Source: Planococcus maritimus
GTDB lineage: Bacteria > Bacillota > Bacilli > Bacillales_A > Planococcaceae
NCBI RefSeq assembly: GCF_001687625.2
Contig: NZ_CP016538.2
Coordinates: 1,394,501-1,458,500 of the forward strand
DNA length: 64,000 nucleotides
Direction of reading: 5' to 3'
The notes beneath the pieces were generated by a model. It had not been told where the DNA came from. It saw only the letters and a list, made by a program, of their open reading frames with translations, and ran no database searches. This document shows positions 60,378-64,000 of the stretch, in pieces. Positions within the stretch are counted from its first letter, which is position 1. Each line of letters opens with the position of its first letter. The position numbers and the translations under genes are program-made.

Positions 60378-62627
60378 GTGGCAATTGCTGTAGCGATTGC
60401 GGCACAAGCAGCACATGGCTCAGCTAATCAGCTTTTGCTCATGGTGCTGCTTTTTTGCTGGATGATTTACAAAAGAGCGCGTCTCAGTTGGCTGGCCATC
60501 GTATTGGGCATATCCATGATTTCCTATCTGACGATGGACGCCCGTATTGTCGAAGGCCCGCTTTTAGCCGGAAACTATGAAGGTGTACTTACATTTGATG
60601 AAATCTCAATTGACGGGGACCGCTTGTCTGGTTTTGCGGCGGATACCACAGGCCGAGTAATATACGCCAGTTACCGGATCCGTTCTATTGAAGAACAGCA
60701 AAGTTTACTAGCGCTTGGACCCTCAGCGGCACTTTATGTGTCGGGCGAATTCCAAGAACCGAGAATGCCGGCACATAGCTACGCATTCGACATGATGCGG
60801 TATTTAAAGCGCCATAACGCTTCCGGCATGCTCGAGGTGGGATCCATCTCCTCCGCGCAATCAAGCACGGGGGTTCGTGCCCGTTTGGCCAAGCAGCGCA
60901 GCAATTTGATTGAGCATATCGACAAAACCTTTCCGGTCTCCTTAGCAGTCGAAGCCCAAGCGCTGCTGCTCGGTGAACGGAGCAGTATGGATGCCGAACA
61001 AACCAGGATCCAGCGAACGCTTGGCATCACCCATTTATTTGCGATATCCGGCCTGCATGTTGGCATTGTTACGGCCATGATGTATTTCATTCTGCTGCGC
61101 TTGAGGGTCAGGAAAGAAAATGCGACCGTCTTATTATTGCTTGTGCTGCCGTTGTATGCCATGTTGGCAGGAGCTGCCCCGTCGGTTATGAGGGCTTGTG
61201 CGATGGTGATGATGGTGCTTGGGGCGAGGCTGATCGGACATCATGTGTCAGCCGTCCAAGCCTTATCAGCAAGTTTTATCTTGTTTTTGTGGCTCGACCC
61301 TGGCTTATTGCATGAGATTGGCTTTCAATTATCTTTTGGGGCGAGTTTTGGGATCATTGCTTCCCTTAAATTAATGGAAGGCGCTTCTGTTATCAAAAGC
61401 GGCTTGATCGTCACTGCAGTTTCTCAGCTTTGCTTGTATCCTCTGTTATTGCTCCACTTTTATGAAATCTCTTTATCCTCCTTTTTGGTGAATGTGCTCT
61501 ATGTTCCCTTATTTACATTGTTGATTTTGCCGGCAAATTTCATTTTACTGGCTGCAAGCTTCGTGCCAATTGGAGTCGATGTCCTCCTGTTTTCATTTTA
61601 TGAGCCGCTGCGCAGCTGGATCGAACGATTGACCGTTTTTTTAGCGGGCTTGCCTCATCAAGTGTGGACACCGGGAAGGCCGTCTGTCGTTTGGCTTTTG
61701 TTCATGCTTGTGAGCGTGTTGGTGTTTTTTATTCAGGCGGAAAAATGCTTCCGCCCGCGTTTATTGTGCATTTTGCTCATTCCAGCGATGTTGTTTACAG
61801 CAAAGCCGTATCTGGACCCTCGGCTCCATGTCAGTTTTATTGATGTCGGGCAAGGCGATAGCGCATTGATTGAGCTGCCTTTTCGTAAAGGGGTGTATTT
61901 AATCGACGCCGGGGGAGTGTTGCGTTTTGATAGTCAGCCATTCCAAGAAAAAAGCCGGCCGTTTGAAGTGGGGCGTCAAACGGTCGTGCCGTATTTGAAA
62001 GGGCGAGGCATCTCCAATATCGACCTTTTTATCTTGAGCCATCCGGATGCAGATCATGCTGAAGGAGCAGACGAGGTGTTTGAAGAATTGGCTGTAGAAC
62101 ATTTGCATATTACGCCTGGTTCCGAAGCAAACGCATTGATGCTAGAACTTGCACCTGCCGCTACCGAGGCCCGTGTGGAACTGCCGAAGAGTGGTTCGTA
62201 TTGGGAGGTGGGTGAAACGCAATTCACTTATTTATCGCCGGAAGATGATCGTTATGAAGGCAATGATGATTCACTGGTGTTGCTGATGGAGCATCAGGGG
62301 CAAGGGTTTGTCTTTACGGGAGATCTTGAAGCTGAAGGAGAAGCTGGTGTGGTTGAACGGTACGGAGACAAATTAGCAGATGCCGCGGTCTTGAAAGTCG
62401 GGCATCATGGCAGCAAAACCTCAAGCTCGCGGCTTTTTTTGGAAGCCTTACGTCCCGAAATTTCGGTCGTTTCTGCGGGAATCGATAACCGTTATGGGCA
62501 TCCAAGCCCCGAAGTAACTGAACGGTTTGATGAACTCGGCTTGCCGCTATGGTCTACGGCTGAACATGGCACCGTCCACATACTGGTCGAAGCTGGACGC
62601 ATCTCTATTGACGGCAGCCGAAAATAA
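60378..62627 (+). CDS. comEC: ComEC/Rec2 DNA-uptake channel
   Basis: Membrane channel that brings in single-stranded DNA. About 749 residues from GTG 60378: soluble N-domain with OB-like part (about 60-170), the ComEC competence domain with many membrane helices (about 185-440; THLFAISGLHVGIVTAMM), and a C-terminal metallo-beta-lactamase-like domain (about 480-749; VSFIDVGQGDSALIE, LSHPDADHAEG, LKVGHHGSKTSSS). The start is uncertain: helix 1 begins before 60378 in frame (ETLFLYVAIAVAIAAQ) but has no start codon there, so about 5 to 20 residues may be missing. Confidence 0.9.
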   Translation: MAIAVAIAAQAAHGSANQLLLMVLLFCWMIYKRARLSWLAIVLGISMISYLTMDARIVEGPLLAGNYEGVLTFDEISIDGDRLSGFAADTTGRVIYASYRIRSIEEQQSLLALGPSAALYVSGEFQEPRMPAHSYAFDMMRYLKRHNASGMLEVGSISSAQSSTGVRARLAKQRSNLIEHIDKTFPVSLAVEAQALLLGERSSMDAEQTRIQRTLGITHLFAISGLHVGIVTAMMYFILLRLRVRKENATVLLLLVLPLYAMLAGAAPSVMRACAMVMMVLGARLIGHHVSAVQALSASFILFLWLDPGLLHEIGFQLSFGASFGIIASLKLMEGASVIKSGLIVTAVSQLCLYPLLLLHFYEISLSSFLVNVLYVPLFTLLILPANFILLAASFVPIGVDVLLFSFYEPLRSWIERLTVFLAGLPHQVWTPGRPSVVWLLFMLVSVLVFFIQAEKCFRPRLLCILLIPAMLFTAKPYLDPRLHVSFIDVGQGDSALIELPFRKGVYLIDAGGVLRFDSQPFQEKSRPFEVGRQTVVPYLKGRGISNIDLFILSHPDADHAEGADEVFEELAVEHLHITPGSEANALMLELAPAATEARVELPKSGSYWEVGETQFTYLSPEDDRYEGNDDSLVLLMEHQGQGFVFTGDLEAEGEAGVVERYGDKLADAAVLKVGHHGSKTSSSRLFLEALRPEISVVSAGIDNRYGHPSPEVTERFDELGLPLWSTAEHGTVHILVEAGRISIDGSRK

Positions 62628-62659
62628 AAAAAGCTCCGGCCTAGGCCGAAGCTTTTTTT
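62626..62659. terminator. Bidirectional terminator between comEC and yqzM
   Basis: AAAAAAGCT-CCGGCC-TA-GGCCG-AAGCTTTTTT; T run on both strands. Confidence 0.85.
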
Positions 62660-62663
62660 ATAA

Positions 62664-62798
62664 TCAGCGGGCTACGAATTGCACGACGCCAGCGATGATG
62701 AAAATAAGTGCGAAGAAACCAAAGGAAACGACGAAGCCCATCCCTGCATCGATGGCATCGTTGCGTTTGGACTGAACGTTCTGTTCAAATTCATTCAT
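62664..62798 (-). CDS. yqzM: YqzM family small membrane protein
   Basis: 44 residues: MNEFEQNVQSKRNDAID then one membrane helix (about 20-41). Length, start and layout match B. subtilis YqzM, located between comEC and holA. GGAGGG is 8 bases before ATG 62798. Function unknown. Its own terminator overlaps that of comEC. Confidence 0.85.
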   Translation of the reverse strand: MNEFEQNVQSKRNDAIDAGMGFVVSFGFFALIFIIAGVVQFVAR

Positions 62799-62976
62799 TG
62801 AAAATCCCTCCTAGTTGATTTTATTATAAGGGAACAAAAGCGAAAAATCCATATCGAACTCGACAATGTCCGGCAATTTTAGCCGACGTCACACAACTGT
62901 CAAAAGCAGAGTTGTTCTGTAAGGCAGACCGCCGCGGAAAAATCCGGTATAGTTATCAGAAGAGGGAGTGAAACGT

Positions 62977-64000
62977 ATGATTACATCAATTTGGAAGTCA
63001 ATCCGCGCGGATAAAATCGATCCAGTTTACTTAATTGTCGGATCTGAGAGCTATTTCATCACCAAGACAATCGAATTGCTGAAAGCGCAAATGGCAGAGG
63101 CAGAGGAAACGGATGTCTCTAATTTCGATTTGGATGAAGTGCCGGTCGCTCATGTGCTGGAAGAAGCGGATACAATTCCATTTTTCAGTGACCGTAAGCT
63201 GATCATCGCGCGCAATGCTTCGTTTCTAAAAGCGGCGGAACGCGGAAAAGAAAAAATCAACCATGACCTCAAATCTTTGGAAGCGTGGCTTGAGAATCCT
63301 CCAACTACGAGTGTGACGGTTTTTGTTGCACCATATGAGAAATTGGACGAGCGCAAAAAAATCGTCAAGTTAATGAAGAAAAATGTTGTGCTGATTGAAG
63401 CGAAATCGTTGCAGCCTCATGAACTAGAAAGCTGGATTGCGCATGAAGCAAAATCTCACGGCAAACTGCTTGAGCGGCAAAGTGCCCAAAAACTTATCGA
63501 AATGGCAGGCACCAATTTGACTTTGCTCGCTTCGGAAATTGAGAAGATGTCCTTATACCTCGGCTCGGAACAAGAAGAAATTACCGAAACGCTGATCGAA
63601 GATATGACAGCACGTACCTTGGAACAAGATGCTTTTAAGATGCTGCAGGCGTATCTCGATGGAGATGTCGAAACGGCGCTCAGCGTCTATTATGACCTGC
63701 TGCGCCAAAAAGAAGAGCCGGTCGCGCTGGCTGCTTTGCTTTCGTCACAAATCCGTTTTATGGTACATGTCTATTATTTGCAAAAAAAAGGCTATCACGC
63801 ACAACAAATCTCCAAGCAACTGAAAGCACACCCTTATCGCGTTAAGCTATTGGTGGAAAGGCGTCGGCAGATATCCGAAACACGCTTGCTTCAAGTGCTT
63901 GGCGATTTAGCAGACATCGATCTGCAATTAAAAACCGTTTCAGGCAATCGGGAGCGGGTGCTTGAATTTTTCCTAATGAAACGCGCTGGGCATGCCAAAC
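62977..64000 (+). CDS. holA: DNA polymerase III delta subunit HolA (3' truncated by window end)
   Basis: The clamp-loader subunit that opens the sliding clamp. The open frame gives at least 341 residues with no stop before the window edge, close to the usual length of about 340. DPVYLIVGSESYFITKTI at the start, LTLLASEIEKMSLYL and LEQDAFKMLQAYLDGD are typical. ATG 62977 with AGAGGGAG upstream. Divergent from yqzM. Confidence 0.94.
   Translation, partial: MITSIWKSIRADKIDPVYLIVGSESYFITKTIELLKAQMAEAEETDVSNFDLDEVPVAHVLEEADTIPFFSDRKLIIARNASFLKAAERGKEKINHDLKSLEAWLENPPTTSVTVFVAPYEKLDERKKIVKLMKKNVVLIEAKSLQPHELESWIAHEAKSHGKLLERQSAQKLIEMAGTNLTLLASEIEKMSLYLGSEQEEITETLIEDMTARTLEQDAFKMLQAYLDGDVETALSVYYDLLRQKEEPVALAALLSSQIRFMVHVYYLQKKGYHAQQISKQLKAHPYRVKLLVERRRQISETRLLQVLGDLADIDLQLKTVSGNRERVLEFFLMKRAGHAK

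Overview
The window is a 64 kb piece of a low-GC Gram-positive (Bacillales) chromosome. Gene content and order match the Bacillus subtilis block comC-maf-mreBCD-minCD-rplU-obg-ruvAB-secDF-relA-hisS-aspS-alaS-greA and then yqeG-comE-holA. Type IV pilus genes at the left edge, moderate GC, and several families of palindromic intergenic repeats point to a Planococcaceae member (Planococcus or a close relative). That family placement is inferred, not proven. Sixty of 66 genes read on the + strand; the six on the - strand (AbgT transporter, niaR, wall amidase, rarA, pssA, yqzM) are mostly single units set off by strong hairpins.

Layout. 1-1144: end of a PilO-like pilus gene and prepilin peptidase. 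1443-2969: AbgT-family transporter (-). 3344-8710: maf, radC, cell-shape genes mreBCD and division-site genes minCD. 8711-9776: a 1 kb gene-free stretch of repeats, then the L21 autoregulatory leader. 9777-14002: rplU-prp-rpmA, spo0B, obg, pheB, pheA. 14056-18901: niaR (-), ruvAB, queA, tgt, yajC. 19428-25567: comN, secDF, lapA, recJ, apt. 25656-27209: an unusual beta-helix protein gene inserted between apt and relA. 27327-35169: relA, dtd, a secreted amidase (-), then a T-box leader and hisS-aspS. 35211-35398: 6S RNA. 35503-43838: tcdA, rarA (-), cymR, cysteine desulfurase, mnmA, a TPR gene, recD2. 43880-52556: T-box-alaS, ireB, ruvX, a DUF1292 gene, mltG, an O-methyltransferase, udk, greA, yrrS, mtnN. 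52613-54016: pssA (-) diverging from psd. 54056-64000: yqeG, yqeH, aroE, yhbY, nadD, yqeK, rsfS, a frameshifted yqeM, comEA-comEB-comEC, yqzM (-) and the start of holA.

Most of this is housekeeping: cell shape and division, translation (aminoacyl-tRNA synthetases, tRNA modification, ribosome assembly), recombination and repair, protein export, stringent response and DNA uptake. The less ordinary signals are these. Every place where B. subtilis has a sporulation gene in this block (spoIIB, spoIVFAB, bofC, spoVB) lacks one here, and three of the four gaps hold palindromic repeats, yet spo0B is kept. At least four repeat families occur, one tandemly duplicated. The hisS T-box has an ambiguous specifier (Asn AAC or His CAC). 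A beta-helix, lyase-like gene without a signal peptide lies between apt and relA. yqeM carries a single-base frameshift in a G run. I saw no CRISPR array, prophage, insertion sequence or tRNA/rRNA gene, and no clear evidence for a wholly new multi-gene system.
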